Positions 8,066 through 16,939 of a DNA stretch of 64,000 bases are shown piece after piece. The translations under genes were made by a program, and so were the position numbers. The notes under the pieces are model-generated. The model saw only the letters and a list, made by a program, of their open reading frames with translations, ran no database searches and was not told the DNA's origin. The stretch's first letter is position 1. Every line of letters starts with the position of its first letter. The stretch is from Verrucomicrobiota bacterium (lineage in GTDB: Bacteria; Verrucomicrobiota; Lentisphaeria; JABSQK01; JAJFLO01), in NCBI GenBank assembly GCA_021772615.1, contig JAJFLQ010000021.1, positions 1-64,000 on the forward strand. The letters run 5' to 3'.

Positions 8066-9091
8066 ATGCCAACAGTTGAAAAGTTCACCATGCCGACTAA
8101 GCTGCAGGTCGAAGAAGGTACGGAAACCGACACCTATGCCAAGTTCATCGCTGAGCCGCTTGAAAAGGGGTTTGGCAACACGTTGGGAAATGCACTGCGC
8201 CGGATTTTGGTTTCCAGTCTGGAGGGAATCGCGGCGTCCTCGATCCGTATTGAGGGTGTTTCTCACGAATTCAGCACGATTCCACATGTCCTCGAAGACG
8301 TCACGGAGATCGTCCTGAATTTCAAGAAAATCGCATTTCAGTGTTCGGGAGACCTGCCGCGCAGTCTGGAACTGAAAGTACACAAGTCCGGTGAGGTAAC
8401 TGCCGGCGATATCCAGGAAGACAGTGTGACTACAGTATTGAATCCGGAGCAGGTAATCTGCACGCTCGACAAACCATCGGATCTACTCATTGAAATGGAG
8501 ATCACAAAGGGGCGCGGATTCCGGATGGCCGAGGATAATAAGCGTGCCGATCAACCGATTGGCGTCATTCCAATCGACTGTTTGTTTACGCCTATCCGTC
8601 GTGTTGCGTACAGCGTCCATGATTGCCGGGTTGGGCAGCGAACGGACTACGACAGGGTCGAGATTGAGATCTGGACGGACGGACGTCTCAAGCCCGTCGA
8701 GGCCATCAATCAGGCGGCCCGGATTCTAATCGATCACCTCGGTGTCTTCGTCGGTAATGAAAACCGCGAGGACGATGATTCCGCTTCGCTGATTACGAAC
8801 CCGGAGGACGAAGCACTTCTACGTAAGTTATTGCGGAGTGTCCATGACCTCGAACTCTCAGTGCGTGCCCAGAATTGCCTGAATAACGCAGACATTCGTA
8901 CGGTCGGCGAACTCGTGCAACGCTCGGAAGCAGAGATGCTGAAGTATCGGAATTTCGGTCAAAAATCGCTTACGGAACTGCGGGAGAAAGTCCGCGAGCT
9001 CGGCCTGGAACTTAATATGGAGTTGCCCGAAACCATTCGGATAGCTCTTCAGAAAGAGTATGAACGCAGACGCAAGGTGGCCGAGGAATAA
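8066..9091 (+). CDS. rpoA: DNA-directed RNA polymerase alpha subunit
   Basis: A 341-aa protein, close to the family norm. The N-terminal dimerisation domain has the hallmark FGNTLGNALRRILLSS-type segment (here ending RRILVSSLEG) and SHEFSTIPHVLEDV. The C-terminal domain (about 255-341) contains the DNA- and activator-contacting surface LRSVHDLELSVRAQNCL and the helix-hairpin-helix-like KYRNFGQKSLTEL. GGAGGAGATAG (8053-8063) before the ATG at 8066 is a strong ribosome binding site; a second ATG ten codons in is possible but less well placed. rplQ follows after 6 bp, the common arrangement. Confidence 0.97.
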   Translation: MPTVEKFTMPTKLQVEEGTETDTYAKFIAEPLEKGFGNTLGNALRRILVSSLEGIAASSIRIEGVSHEFSTIPHVLEDVTEIVLNFKKIAFQCSGDLPRSLELKVHKSGEVTAGDIQEDSVTTVLNPEQVICTLDKPSDLLIEMEITKGRGFRMAEDNKRADQPIGVIPIDCLFTPIRRVAYSVHDCRVGQRTDYDRVEIEIWTDGRLKPVEAINQAARILIDHLGVFVGNENREDDDSASLITNPEDEALLRKLLRSVHDLELSVRAQNCLNNADIRTVGELVQRSEAEMLKYRNFGQKSLTELREKVRELGLELNMELPETIRIALQKEYERRRKVAEE

Positions 9092-9097
9092 ACAACG

Positions 9098-9766
9098 ATG
9101 CGACATCGAAAGAGACAATTCAAAATCGGAAGACGACCTGATCATGTCCGGTCCCTTCTGGCAAATCAGGTTTGCAGCCTCATCGTCGAAGGCCGTATTC
9201 GTACTACCGTGACGCGCGCAAAAGAAGTACGCCGCCTGGCGGAGAAGATGGTGACGTTAGGCAAACGCGGTACGCTTCACGACCGGCGCCGAGCTATTTC
9301 CCGACTCCAGCAGGTTGGTGTAGTACGCAAGTTATTTGATGAAATATCACCACGTTACGGTGGACGCAGCGGCGGGTACACCCGAATAATCCGGATCGGC
9401 AATCGTCGCGGCGACGCCGCACCTTTGTGTTATCTCGAGTTTATTGACGATGGCGCGGTGCTTGCTGCCGCAGCCCACTCGCAGCGATCGAATGATGCGT
9501 CTGTCGCGGCCGGTCCGTCTGATGATACCCCCAAGGCAAAAACTGCGATTCAAGCACTTCCGACGGATTCCTCAGAAGCAGGTGCAGAACCGACGGATCA
9601 GGGATCGGCAAGCCAGGCAGTTGATGCGGATCCAAGTACTGATGCCGGAGATAGCGGGACGACGCTTTCCGATGGTGCCGACGGCGGCGACAAATCAGCT
9701 GGTAGCACCGACGACAGTAAAGGTGAAACTGACGCTGAATCAGGCAATGGGAAGGTCACAGGTTAG
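9098..9766 (+). CDS. rplQ: 50S ribosomal protein L17 (bL17) with long acidic C-terminal extension
   Basis: Residues 1-117 are a complete bL17: MRHRKRQFKIGR, VRSLLANQVCSLI, GRIRTTVTRAKEVR, and the closing GYTRIIRIGNRRGDAAPLCYLE. The protein then continues for about 105 residues made almost only of Ala, Ser, Asp, Glu, Gly and Thr, with no predicted fold and a strongly acidic character. Typical bL17 is 115-135 aa, so this tail nearly doubles it. The extension is in frame and its codon use matches the neighbouring genes, so a frameshift is unlikely. L17 lies near the peptide exit tunnel; a role for the tail is unknown. It directly follows rpoA. Confidence 0.94.
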   Translation: MRHRKRQFKIGRRPDHVRSLLANQVCSLIVEGRIRTTVTRAKEVRRLAEKMVTLGKRGTLHDRRRAISRLQQVGVVRKLFDEISPRYGGRSGGYTRIIRIGNRRGDAAPLCYLEFIDDGAVLAAAAHSQRSNDASVAAGPSDDTPKAKTAIQALPTDSSEAGAEPTDQGSASQAVDADPSTDAGDSGTTLSDGADGGDKSAGSTDDSKGETDAESGNGKVTG

Positions 9767-9915
9767 GAACGGCGCCTGAACCCAGGTTTCGATTCCATGT
9801 GTGAGCGACATTTGCGAAGGCAATGGTGTTGTGGTGGGCTTCACTCGTATAAATTGGGCAGACGCGAAGCTTAACGGCGTCGAAGTCTGCACCGGGAGCC
9901 AATCGTGATCCGCCG

Positions 9916-10806
9916 ATGATTCAGTCACTTACATATGTGATCCGTTACGGCGCGGTCGCCGTAACGGTCGCAATACTGCTATCGTCATGTCGGGCAATAA
10001 GTCCGGTACCCCCGCGATTCCTATCTGACCCGTTGGATCACGTGTTCCAGGCGATTCAGAGTCAGCCTGATCCTGACTTGGTGCGCGAAGGTTTTCCGAC
10101 ATTTCTACTGCTTATTGACGGTCTGATACATGCCGCACCGGAAGATTGCGACTACCTTCTGGCTGGCGCTTCGGCATACGGCATGTACTGCCAGGCATTC
10201 TACAGCGATGATGAGCAACGTGATCGGGCCGCTCTTCTTTACGACCACGCCAACCAATACGGTTTACGGCTGCTGGCAAAGACATTGCGGGTATCCGATG
10301 CGAGGACTGTCGATCTGCAAGAATTCGAGCGTCGTGTCCATGCAGCAGGGATAAAGGATGTCCCCGCCTTGTATACCACGGCATCGGTTTGGCTCGGGTG
10401 GATATTGGCGAACGCAGATTCCATGGACGCGATGTCGGATCTGCCGCGAACTGTAGCCATAATGAGCCGCGTTATCGAACTCGATGAAGCATTTCAGGAC
10501 GGCGCTGCGCATATTTTCTTCGGCGTATATTACGCGGTGCAGCCACGTGGAGCAGGACAGGATTTAGAACGTAGCCTCCACCATTTCAACCGTGCTATCG
10601 AATTGGCTGGCGAAAACAATACCATGCCCATGGTGATGATGGCCGAATTCTACGCAACCGCGACACTGGATGAATCGATGTACATAAATACACTGAATCG
10701 TGTCGTCGCACTGGACCTGCGTAAGCGGCCTGAGAAACGGTTATTGAACGAAATATATCGTCGCCGGGCGCAGCATTTACTGGACAACGCCGACGACTAT
10801 CTGTGA
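9916..10806 (+). CDS. TatT-type lipoprotein associated with a TRAP transporter
   Basis: Codes for 296 aa. Residues 1-25 form a lipoprotein signal (AVTVAILLSSC, lipidated Cys25). The rest is helical with TPR-like spacing; segments such as YLLAGASAYGMYCQAF, ALYTTASVWLGWILA and LERSLHHFNRAIELA match the TatT (TRAP-associated T component) family described from Treponema pallidum Tp0956. In that family the trimeric lipoprotein pairs with the TRAP substrate-binding subunit. The next three genes are exactly that substrate-binding protein and both permease subunits, so gene order supports the call. A 162-bp gap with its own possible promoter separates it from dctP. Confidence 0.88.
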   Translation: MIQSLTYVIRYGAVAVTVAILLSSCRAISPVPPRFLSDPLDHVFQAIQSQPDPDLVREGFPTFLLLIDGLIHAAPEDCDYLLAGASAYGMYCQAFYSDDEQRDRAALLYDHANQYGLRLLAKTLRVSDARTVDLQEFERRVHAAGIKDVPALYTTASVWLGWILANADSMDAMSDLPRTVAIMSRVIELDEAFQDGAAHIFFGVYYAVQPRGAGQDLERSLHHFNRAIELAGENNTMPMVMMAEFYATATLDESMYINTLNRVVALDLRKRPEKRLLNEIYRRRAQHLLDNADDYL

Positions 10807-10846
10807 TGTATTGACCAGTTGATTGTACCTCGCACCACCAAGGTTT

Positions 10847-10877
10847 TTGGAACTAGCCGTACTTTTTCGCGTATAAT
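10847..10877 (+). promoter_or_regulatory. Candidate promoter before the TRAP transporter dctP gene
   Basis: A perfect TATAAT (10872-10877) is preceded by TTGGAA (10847-10852) at a long spacing of 19 bp. Transcription would start near 10884, immediately before the hairpin at 10890-10926. The -10 box is convincing; the -35 box is weak. Confidence 0.4.
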
Positions 10878-10889
10878 AGTTGGTTAGTT

Positions 10890-10926
10890 GCATCCGTTGT
10901 GAGTCATTTCAAGACTCACATGATGC
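10890..10926 (+). promoter_or_regulatory. Stem-loop in the dctP leader
   Basis: TGTGAGTC (10898-10905) and GACTCACA (10913-10920) form a perfect 8-bp stem around a 7-base loop. GCATC (10890-10894) and GATGC (10922-10926) extend it after a small internal loop. It lies between the candidate promoter and the dctP start at 10969, and no T-run follows. It may control translation or mRNA stability, or as DNA it may be a protein-binding operator. Confidence 0.5.
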
Positions 10927-10968
10927 ATCTCGTTTTCTGTGCGGAAATTAACTGGAAAGGAAAAAACG

Positions 10969-12012
10969 ATGAATATCTGCAGATTTAGTGCCCAGCTGCG
11001 CCTGTCCACGGTACTCGTATTTACGGTGATCGCTATCAGCTTGATGATGACGACAAGTCGCGTGGTGGCGGCAAAGCATAATTTTAAGATAGCTACACTT
11101 GCGCCCGACCGTAGCGTTTGGATCAACGCTTATGACGAGATTGCCCGCGAAGTCGCTGCCGCTACGAATGGTGACGTGAAATTCAAATGCTATCCCGGAG
11201 GTGTGCAGGGCGATGAGCTGACAGTGATACGCAAGATGCGCATCGGCCAGTTGCACGGTGCAGGTTTCACGGGGACCGGGCTGGCCAATATCTGCAGGGA
11301 GTCACTAGCCTTACAGTTGCCCCATACCTTCAAGAGCTATGCCGAGTTTGAATATGTTTTTGAAAGGATGAAGGGGCGTCTCGAAAATGTCTGCCGGACG
11401 AATGGCTACGAAGTCCTTGGTTGGCCGGATCTCGGCTTCGTTTATATGTTCAGTCAAGATCGCGTCACAGATGTCGATACCCTTCGTTCTGCCAAGCCCT
11501 GGCTGATCGAGGATGACATTATCAGTAAGGCGATGTTTCAAACAGCCGGAATTTCCGGTGTTCCTGCGCAGATTGGCGATGTGTTGACGGCACTGCGCTC
11601 GGGCCTCATGCGGACCGTGTATGCGCCGCCCGTAGGCATGGTCACGTTGCAATGGTTCACTGGAGTAAAATACCGGCTGGATCTGAAAGGAATGTATTCG
11701 TTTGGTACCTTCATTGTTGCCAAGAAGAGATGGGATAGTCTACCCGCTGACGTTCAGAAGGAGATCAAGCAAATTTGTAGCGCCAGTTTCGACAAGCTCA
11801 GGACGAAGGTTCATGCGCAGAACGAGGAGGCTCTCACCGTTCTCGGGAGCAAGGGTATCGAAACATATTCCCCCACGACTGACGGTCTGCAGCAATTCGA
11901 ACAGACGAGTCAGAAAGTGGCGGAGAACCTGGTTGGAAACACATTCTCTGCCGAGTCACTCAAAATGGTGCGCGAGCTGCGGGCTGAATATCGAGCGAAA
12001 AATCCGATGTAA
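10969..12012 (+). CDS. dctP: TRAP transporter substrate-binding protein (DctP family)
   Basis: A 347-aa periplasmic protein. ATG 10969 follows GGAAAGG (10954-10960) and starts a clear signal peptide (LSTVLVFTVIAISLMMTTSRVVAA). Mature features match DctP-type binding proteins: FKIATLAPDRSVW, the Arg-containing GVQGDELTVIRKMRIGQ segment, and the C-terminal linker helix regions. It would capture an organic anion or another small ligand and deliver it to the DctQM permease. The TatT lipoprotein gene before it puts it in the TatT-associated (TatP-like) subgroup, whose ligands may be hydrophobic; substrate cannot be read from the sequence. Its stop codon overlaps the start of dctQ by one base. Confidence 0.93.
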   Translation: MNICRFSAQLRLSTVLVFTVIAISLMMTTSRVVAAKHNFKIATLAPDRSVWINAYDEIAREVAAATNGDVKFKCYPGGVQGDELTVIRKMRIGQLHGAGFTGTGLANICRESLALQLPHTFKSYAEFEYVFERMKGRLENVCRTNGYEVLGWPDLGFVYMFSQDRVTDVDTLRSAKPWLIEDDIISKAMFQTAGISGVPAQIGDVLTALRSGLMRTVYAPPVGMVTLQWFTGVKYRLDLKGMYSFGTFIVAKKRWDSLPADVQKEIKQICSASFDKLRTKVHAQNEEALTVLGSKGIETYSPTTDGLQQFEQTSQKVAENLVGNTFSAESLKMVRELRAEYRAKNPM

Positions 12013-12551
12013 TGAACGTGGGCGATGAGCAGATACCCGAGGAAAAACAGCCAGGATTTCTGAGTCGGTTGGTCACAAAAATCGAAGAGGTTTTCTTCGC
12101 GGTTATTCTGTTCTTGATCGTCGGCTTCGGTTTATTGCCCATTATTCTCCGTGTTTTTTTTGACTCCGGAGTGACATGGACAGAGCCGTTGACGCGGCAA
12201 TTCGTTCTGTGGTTGGCGCTTTTTGGCGCCGGAGCGGCGACACACGATCGAAAGCACATCACCATTGATGTCGTCGGTCATTTTGTAGCGTTGCGGTGGC
12301 GTCCGCTCATACAGGCGGCGACTAGCCTATTCGCCAGCGTCATCTGTGGTATCCTCACCTGGCACAGCTTCCGTTTCGTTCGAGACGAGCGCGCCTACGA
12401 GACGCCTTCCACCGTGGCGAGCAACATCCCGGAGTGGATCTTCGAACTTGTTCTGCCTGTCGGATTCGCACTGCTCGCAATTCGCCTTTTTCTTACTGCA
12501 ACAGCCGACATTCTATCCTTCCTTAGAAATCTGCGATCGGGGAAATCGTGA
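12012..12551 (+). CDS. dctQ: TRAP transporter small permease subunit (DctQ family)
   Basis: Codes for 179 aa with four predicted membrane helices (about 20-45, 55-78, 95-118 and 140-165), the standard DctQ topology. The WTEPLTRQFVLWLALFGA segment, with the conserved EE/Q-R region followed by HITIDVV, is typical of the family. It scaffolds the large permease and completes the binding-protein docking surface. The start ATG overlaps the dctP stop (TAATG), and its TGA stop overlaps the dctM start, so dctPQM are translationally coupled. Confidence 0.92.
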   Translation: MNVGDEQIPEEKQPGFLSRLVTKIEEVFFAVILFLIVGFGLLPIILRVFFDSGVTWTEPLTRQFVLWLALFGAGAATHDRKHITIDVVGHFVALRWRPLIQAATSLFASVICGILTWHSFRFVRDERAYETPSTVASNIPEWIFELVLPVGFALLAIRLFLTATADILSFLRNLRSGKS

Positions 12552-13825
12552 TGGTCGCGATCATTATTCTGGTTGTCTTTCTTGCCGTAATTGGAACACC
12601 TCTGTTTGTGGTCATGGGCTTTTCCGCTTTGGTGAACCATCAGATGGCCGAAATCGATCTTCAGGCAGTGATTATTAACTTTTATCAGCTCGCCAGTAAA
12701 CCAATGTTGCAGACCATACCGCTATTCGCCTTCGCCGGGTATTTGCTCACATACAGCCAGGCGCCTCAACGGCTTCTACATCTTTCCAGGGCGTTGCTGG
12801 GCTGGATACCAGGAGGACTGAGCATCGTGGCGATTATCGCCTGTTCAATCCTGACCGCGCTGACCGGAGCGTCGGGCGTCACAATTGTTGCTCTCGGCGG
12901 TCTACTTTTGCCGGCGCTTGCAAAAGACGGTTACGATGAACGGTTTAGGCTGGGGTTGGTCACTACGGGCGGGAGTCTCGGTATCCTGTTTGCTCCAAGC
13001 CTGCCGGTTATTCTTTATGGCGTCGTTGCAGAAGCCAGTATCGACGATCTCTTTCGCGCCGGCATTCTTCCTGGTGTTCTCATAATATTTCTGCTTTCCG
13101 CGTACGGTATCTTCTATGGAATACGACATAAGATTCCACGGCAGCGGTTTGTGACTTCCGATTTGATTAAGGCAGTATGGGACGCCAAATGGGAGATCCC
13201 ATTGCCGGTGTTAATTATCGGTGGAATTTACAGCGGGAAATTTGCAATCAGTGAAGCAGCGGTGGTGGCTGTGGCCTATGTATTCGTCGTCGAAGTCCTG
13301 ATTTGCCGTGACATACGCTTCCGTGATCTGGGTCGAATTGCGCGAGAAAGCGTTGTGCTTGTAGGCGGAATCCTGATCATATTGGGGATGACAATGGCGG
13401 TTACCAACTATATGATTGACGAGGACGTGCCGACGCGGATGTTGGAGTACTTCAGTGCCAGGATGACCAGCAAATACGCATTCCTCGTCGTGCTCAATAT
13501 CTTCTTGCTCATCATTGGGTGCATGATTGACATCTATGCCGCGATTGTCTTGATCGTACCATTAATCCTGCCAATCGCCCTGCAGTACGGAATTGATCCG
13601 GTCCATCTGGGAATCATATTTCTGACCAATCTGGGGATCGGTTACATTACACCACCGGTTGGCATGAATCTCTTCATTGCGAGCATCCGATTCCGGGAAC
13701 CGGTACTTAAGTTGTATTGGGCTAGTCTGGTTTTTCTTGCATTATTGCTCGTCGCATTAGTCGTTATCACCTACGTGCCGTGGATCAGTTTGGTGCTGAT
13801 TGCTCCCGTGGACGTACTGCCTTGA
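12551..13825 (+). CDS. dctM: TRAP transporter large permease subunit (DctM family)
   Basis: A 424-aa polytopic inner-membrane protein (about 11-12 helices) of the ion-transporter superfamily that catalyses sodium-driven uptake. Family marks are the two re-entrant-loop regions: ALTGASGVTIVALGGLLLP near residue 100, and ITPPVGMNLFIAS near residue 365. The segment LLIIGCMIDIYAAIVLIVP also fits DctM. The ATG at 12551 shares its A with the dctQ stop; a GTG one codon upstream is an alternative. It ends the transporter operon, and the next gene is convergent at 13843. Confidence 0.94.
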   Translation: MVAIIILVVFLAVIGTPLFVVMGFSALVNHQMAEIDLQAVIINFYQLASKPMLQTIPLFAFAGYLLTYSQAPQRLLHLSRALLGWIPGGLSIVAIIACSILTALTGASGVTIVALGGLLLPALAKDGYDERFRLGLVTTGGSLGILFAPSLPVILYGVVAEASIDDLFRAGILPGVLIIFLLSAYGIFYGIRHKIPRQRFVTSDLIKAVWDAKWEIPLPVLIIGGIYSGKFAISEAAVVAVAYVFVVEVLICRDIRFRDLGRIARESVVLVGGILIILGMTMAVTNYMIDEDVPTRMLEYFSARMTSKYAFLVVLNIFLLIIGCMIDIYAAIVLIVPLILPIALQYGIDPVHLGIIFLTNLGIGYITPPVGMNLFIASIRFREPVLKLYWASLVFLALLLVALVVITYVPWISLVLIAPVDVLP

Positions 13826-13842
13826 GGACCGCGCGATGAGAA

Positions 13843-14205
13843 TTAGCAAAATTGTGCGACCGCGTCGACAATATCATCGATATTAAACGGCTTGGAAAAC
13901 GTTTGCAGGGCGCCGAGCGCATTGGCGGACTTCAGATATTCATCCGTCTCGTTGAATCCGCCGCCCGACATTGCGATAATCTTGACATCCGGGGTCAGCT
14001 GCTGCAGCGCGATGATCATCTCGATACCGTCATATTCCGGCATGATCAAGTCTGTGATAACGATGTCGATGTCGTGACAACGATACAATTCCAGGGCTAT
14101 GCGGCCGTCTGCAGCTTCGAGAATTACATGACCGCAGCGTTCAAGTACGGCAACGAGAATTTTCCGAATTTCAACATCGTCGTCGACGATCATTATTGTT
14201 GCCAT
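13843..14205 (-). CDS. Stand-alone response-regulator receiver protein
   Basis: A 120-aa protein consisting only of a CheY-like receiver domain. The acidic pocket VDDD (8-10), the phospho-acceptor Asp52 in ITDLIMPE and the conserved Lys in FSKPF near the C-terminus are all present, as is the Ser/Thr switch in AMSGG. No output domain or DNA-binding region follows. It would relay phosphate or act by protein binding. The gene points toward the TRAP operon and stands back-to-back with the TMTC-like gene at 14270. No histidine kinase is adjacent; the nearest ones are at 52.6-55.5 kb. Confidence 0.94.
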   Translation of the reverse strand: MATIMIVDDDVEIRKILVAVLERCGHVILEAADGRIALELYRCHDIDIVITDLIMPEYDGIEMIIALQQLTPDVKIIAMSGGGFNETDEYLKSANALGALQTFSKPFNIDDIVDAVAQFC

Positions 14206-14269
14206 AGCCTACCTCAGATTCGTCACTGTGTGACATCAGCATCTTACACAAGTATTATCTGCAAACCAA

Positions 14270-16141
14270 ATGCGAAAACCAAAGCGTAAAACACGAATTG
14301 CAACGGGCGAAAAGCAGCGGTTAACTACGCTCGAGAACCCTCCACCGACTGACGCTCCGGAACGTCGCGACCAAGCTGCCATTGGTAGACGTCGTCGACG
14401 GCCTACTCCGGTCAACATAAAGCTGTCAGTGCCGGCTATCGTGCTGATCGCCGCGCTTGCTGTAGCCAGCTACGTCAATACGCTTCCCGGAGGGTTCGTC
14501 TACGACGACACGCCGATCATTGTTGAGAATCCGCTTATCCGTTCACTCTCCAATATACCACAGATTTTCAACAGTAACTACTGGGAGCATGCGCCCGACT
14601 ATCCCGACCACACGTTGTACCGGCCGCTTACCGTAACGACATATGCACTGAATTATGCCATTGGAGGTTACCACCCGCGAGGGTATCACGTCGTAAACGT
14701 AGTGCTGCATGCGGCGGTGTGTGTCGTAATGGCTCTTTTTATCACTGCCTGTTTCGGGGATACCGTCCTTGCGCTCGTAGCAGCCGCGATATTCGCCGTT
14801 CATCCGGTGCACGCAGAAGCGGTTGCCAATGTGATCGGGCGCGCTGAATTGCTGTGTCTGCTTGGTATCTTGACCACCTTGTTTGGTTATTTCAAATCGT
14901 CCGATGCTACCGAGCGTGGCCGTCCCGCAGCAGCGAGACTGTGGTCTGTATTGTCTGCTTTCGCTTACATGGCCGCGATGTTATCCAAGGAAATCGGAAT
15001 CATCGCACCCGGACTTATCGTGATCCTGGAAGGATTGTTGCCAGACAAAAGACAGTTGCTGAAGCGCAATATCAGAGCGCTATCAACGTTTGCAGTCTAT
15101 GTCGTCGCCGCAATCCTCTTCCTGATCATGCGCGCTCAGGCAGTCGGTGACCTGTCGATTATTACCGGATTTACGGACTTGCCTGTTCACCAACGCATAT
15201 TTACAGCGACCCGCATACTGGGCGAATATCTCTTGCTCCTGATTTATCCGGTCACGCTGTCGGCAGACTATTGGCTGGATGCGGTGCCAATCGCCCGGTC
15301 GATCTTCGAGCCTGCCGTGATGCTATCGGTCGCATCGCTGTTGTTTCTGTTGATTCTCGCAATAGGGCTGCGCGAAAAGCATCCCGCCTGCACATATGGC
15401 ATTGCCTTTTTTGCACTTGCCGTGTTTCCGGTTTCGAACATCGCGTTTCCGATCGGCGTGATGAAGGCGGAGCGCATACTGTATTCACCGTCCGCAGGAT
15501 TCATCCTTGCTCTGGTCGCTTTAATACGTCCGTTGCTAAAGGCGGGACGATGGCGTCCGATCGCCGTAGCCATCGTGGCATGTGCGGTGGCCCTGATGTT
15601 CATACGGACCTGCGTGCGCAACGGCGATTGGAAATCCGACTATCATCTTGCTGCCGCTACACTCGACGTTTTTCCAAACAACCCTGAATTCAACAAAATA
15701 CTTGGTTTCCACCATCAGAACAACGGGGATTTTGTTGCGGCACGAGCGTACCTGCTGCGTTCCCACTCAATAAAGCCATTTTGGAATGTGCTTTATAATC
15801 TCGGCAATATTGAGATGGAGACCGGCAACGAAGCTCAGGCCGTTGACTATTTTAATCAGGCGCTTCAGCTGTCGCCAGGCAATATTGATGTTCTGAATAA
15901 TCTTGCCATTGCGCTAATGAGGACCAATCGGATTTCGGCCGCAGCCAATATTCTCGAATCAATAATCATTGATAACCCGCGGCATCCCGGCGCCTACATC
16001 AATCTGCTGCCCATGTATGCGTCGATAAACGATCGCGAAAAAGCGGTCCGAATCATGGTAGCTGCTTTGCAGCGATTTCCGGACAATCCACAGGTGCAGC
16101 AAAACGCCGAAATGGTACGCCGGAAGTTCGGGGTAAAATAG
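14270..16141 (+). CDS. TMTC-like multi-pass membrane protein with C-terminal TPR repeats
   Basis: Codes for 623 aa. A basic cytoplasmic N-terminus (1-50) is followed by 9-11 hydrophobic segments between about 50 and 450. The first loop carries the acidic FVYDDTPII motif and later YRPLTVTTYALNY and AIFAVHPVHAEAVANVIGRAEL, the marks of the TMTC (transmembrane and TPR-containing) family, GT-C-fold proteins that include mammalian O-mannosyltransferases. The last 150 residues form TPR repeats (NVLYNLGNIEMETGNEAQAV, LNNLAIALMRTNRISAA). An O-glycosyl transfer role at the outer face of the inner membrane is inferred from family only. It is probably transcribed alone; the 162-bp gap downstream has no clear signals. 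Confidence 0.85.
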   Translation: MRKPKRKTRIATGEKQRLTTLENPPPTDAPERRDQAAIGRRRRRPTPVNIKLSVPAIVLIAALAVASYVNTLPGGFVYDDTPIIVENPLIRSLSNIPQIFNSNYWEHAPDYPDHTLYRPLTVTTYALNYAIGGYHPRGYHVVNVVLHAAVCVVMALFITACFGDTVLALVAAAIFAVHPVHAEAVANVIGRAELLCLLGILTTLFGYFKSSDATERGRPAAARLWSVLSAFAYMAAMLSKEIGIIAPGLIVILEGLLPDKRQLLKRNIRALSTFAVYVVAAILFLIMRAQAVGDLSIITGFTDLPVHQRIFTATRILGEYLLLLIYPVTLSADYWLDAVPIARSIFEPAVMLSVASLLFLLILAIGLREKHPACTYGIAFFALAVFPVSNIAFPIGVMKAERILYSPSAGFILALVALIRPLLKAGRWRPIAVAIVACAVALMFIRTCVRNGDWKSDYHLAAATLDVFPNNPEFNKILGFHHQNNGDFVAARAYLLRSHSIKPFWNVLYNLGNIEMETGNEAQAVDYFNQALQLSPGNIDVLNNLAIALMRTNRISAAANILESIIIDNPRHPGAYINLLPMYASINDREKAVRIMVAALQRFPDNPQVQQNAEMVRRKFGVK

Positions 16142-16303
16142 GTGCGACGATTGATATTTCACGCAATCCCACTATATTACCTTGCAAAGCAGCGTACGGG
16201 GTGAAGTGCGCGGCCACGTTATTTTTTAAGCATATCAAGCACGGCGACGGTTGGTGACCGCCCGTCCATTGTGTGTTTCATAAAGATAAGGATTGTAACG
16301 ATC

Positions 16304-16936
16304 ATGATCTGCATAGACCATCTATCCATCTCCGGTTGGTGCTTCGGACGGCGCTCGCTTCCCGCAGTGTTGTCCCTGCTCCTATTGATGGCCTGTACGT
16401 ACGCATACGGCCAGGTGGAAAACCCCGAGATAGATGATTTTACCCGAAAAATTCTGGATGACTTCAAATTGTCGTATGTATATCTTATCAAAGGCAATGA
16501 AAAGGACTACGAAGAAAACAAGAAACGGGCAGCGTTTTATGCGGAAAAAGGAAAAAAGGCAAGCGCCAGTAAAAACCGCGCAGAACAGGCTAAGGCCAAG
16601 GACTTCGAAACGCTCTCCAAGTACTACGGTAAACTCGCCATACTGAACTATACAATATTAGAGAATTTCGAGTTGGCAAAAACCAATACTGCGAAGATAT
16701 GCATGAATCGTATAGTCGAAATTGAGAAAGACATATCGAAGATCACACGGAAACCAGTTGAGCGTGACTGGTTGACATTCGATGAAGTCGCCAGCTATCG
16801 TGCAAAGGGCTATAAGTACAAAACCAAAGACCCAAAAATCCGGCCGTTTTCCCGTGAAAATTGGAAAATCGACGAAGAAAAAGAAGCGGCGGACGACAAA
16901 CGAAACCGCAGTTCAACAAAGAAGCGGACGAATTAG
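16304..16936 (+). CDS. Exported protein of unknown function, before pseudopilin genes
   Basis: Codes for 210 aa from ATG 16304, with AAGGA at 16288-16292 upstream; an earlier in-frame start at 16271 has weaker support. A hydrophobic segment, LPAVLSLLLLMAC, followed by TYAYGQ suggests export. LMAC could be a lipobox, or cleavage could occur after AYG. The mature part is very rich in Lys, Glu and Ala (KKRAAFYAEKGKKAS), strongly helical and probably coiled-coil, ending in a basic tail. I recognise no family. Because it stops 3 bp before a prepilin gene, it may belong to the same secretion or pilus-like apparatus. Confidence 0.75.
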   Translation: MICIDHLSISGWCFGRRSLPAVLSLLLLMACTYAYGQVENPEIDDFTRKILDDFKLSYVYLIKGNEKDYEENKKRAAFYAEKGKKASASKNRAEQAKAKDFETLSKYYGKLAILNYTILENFELAKTNTAKICMNRIVEIEKDISKITRKPVERDWLTFDEVASYRAKGYKYKTKDPKIRPFSRENWKIDEEKEAADDKRNRSSTKKRTN

Positions 16937-16939
16937 GCT

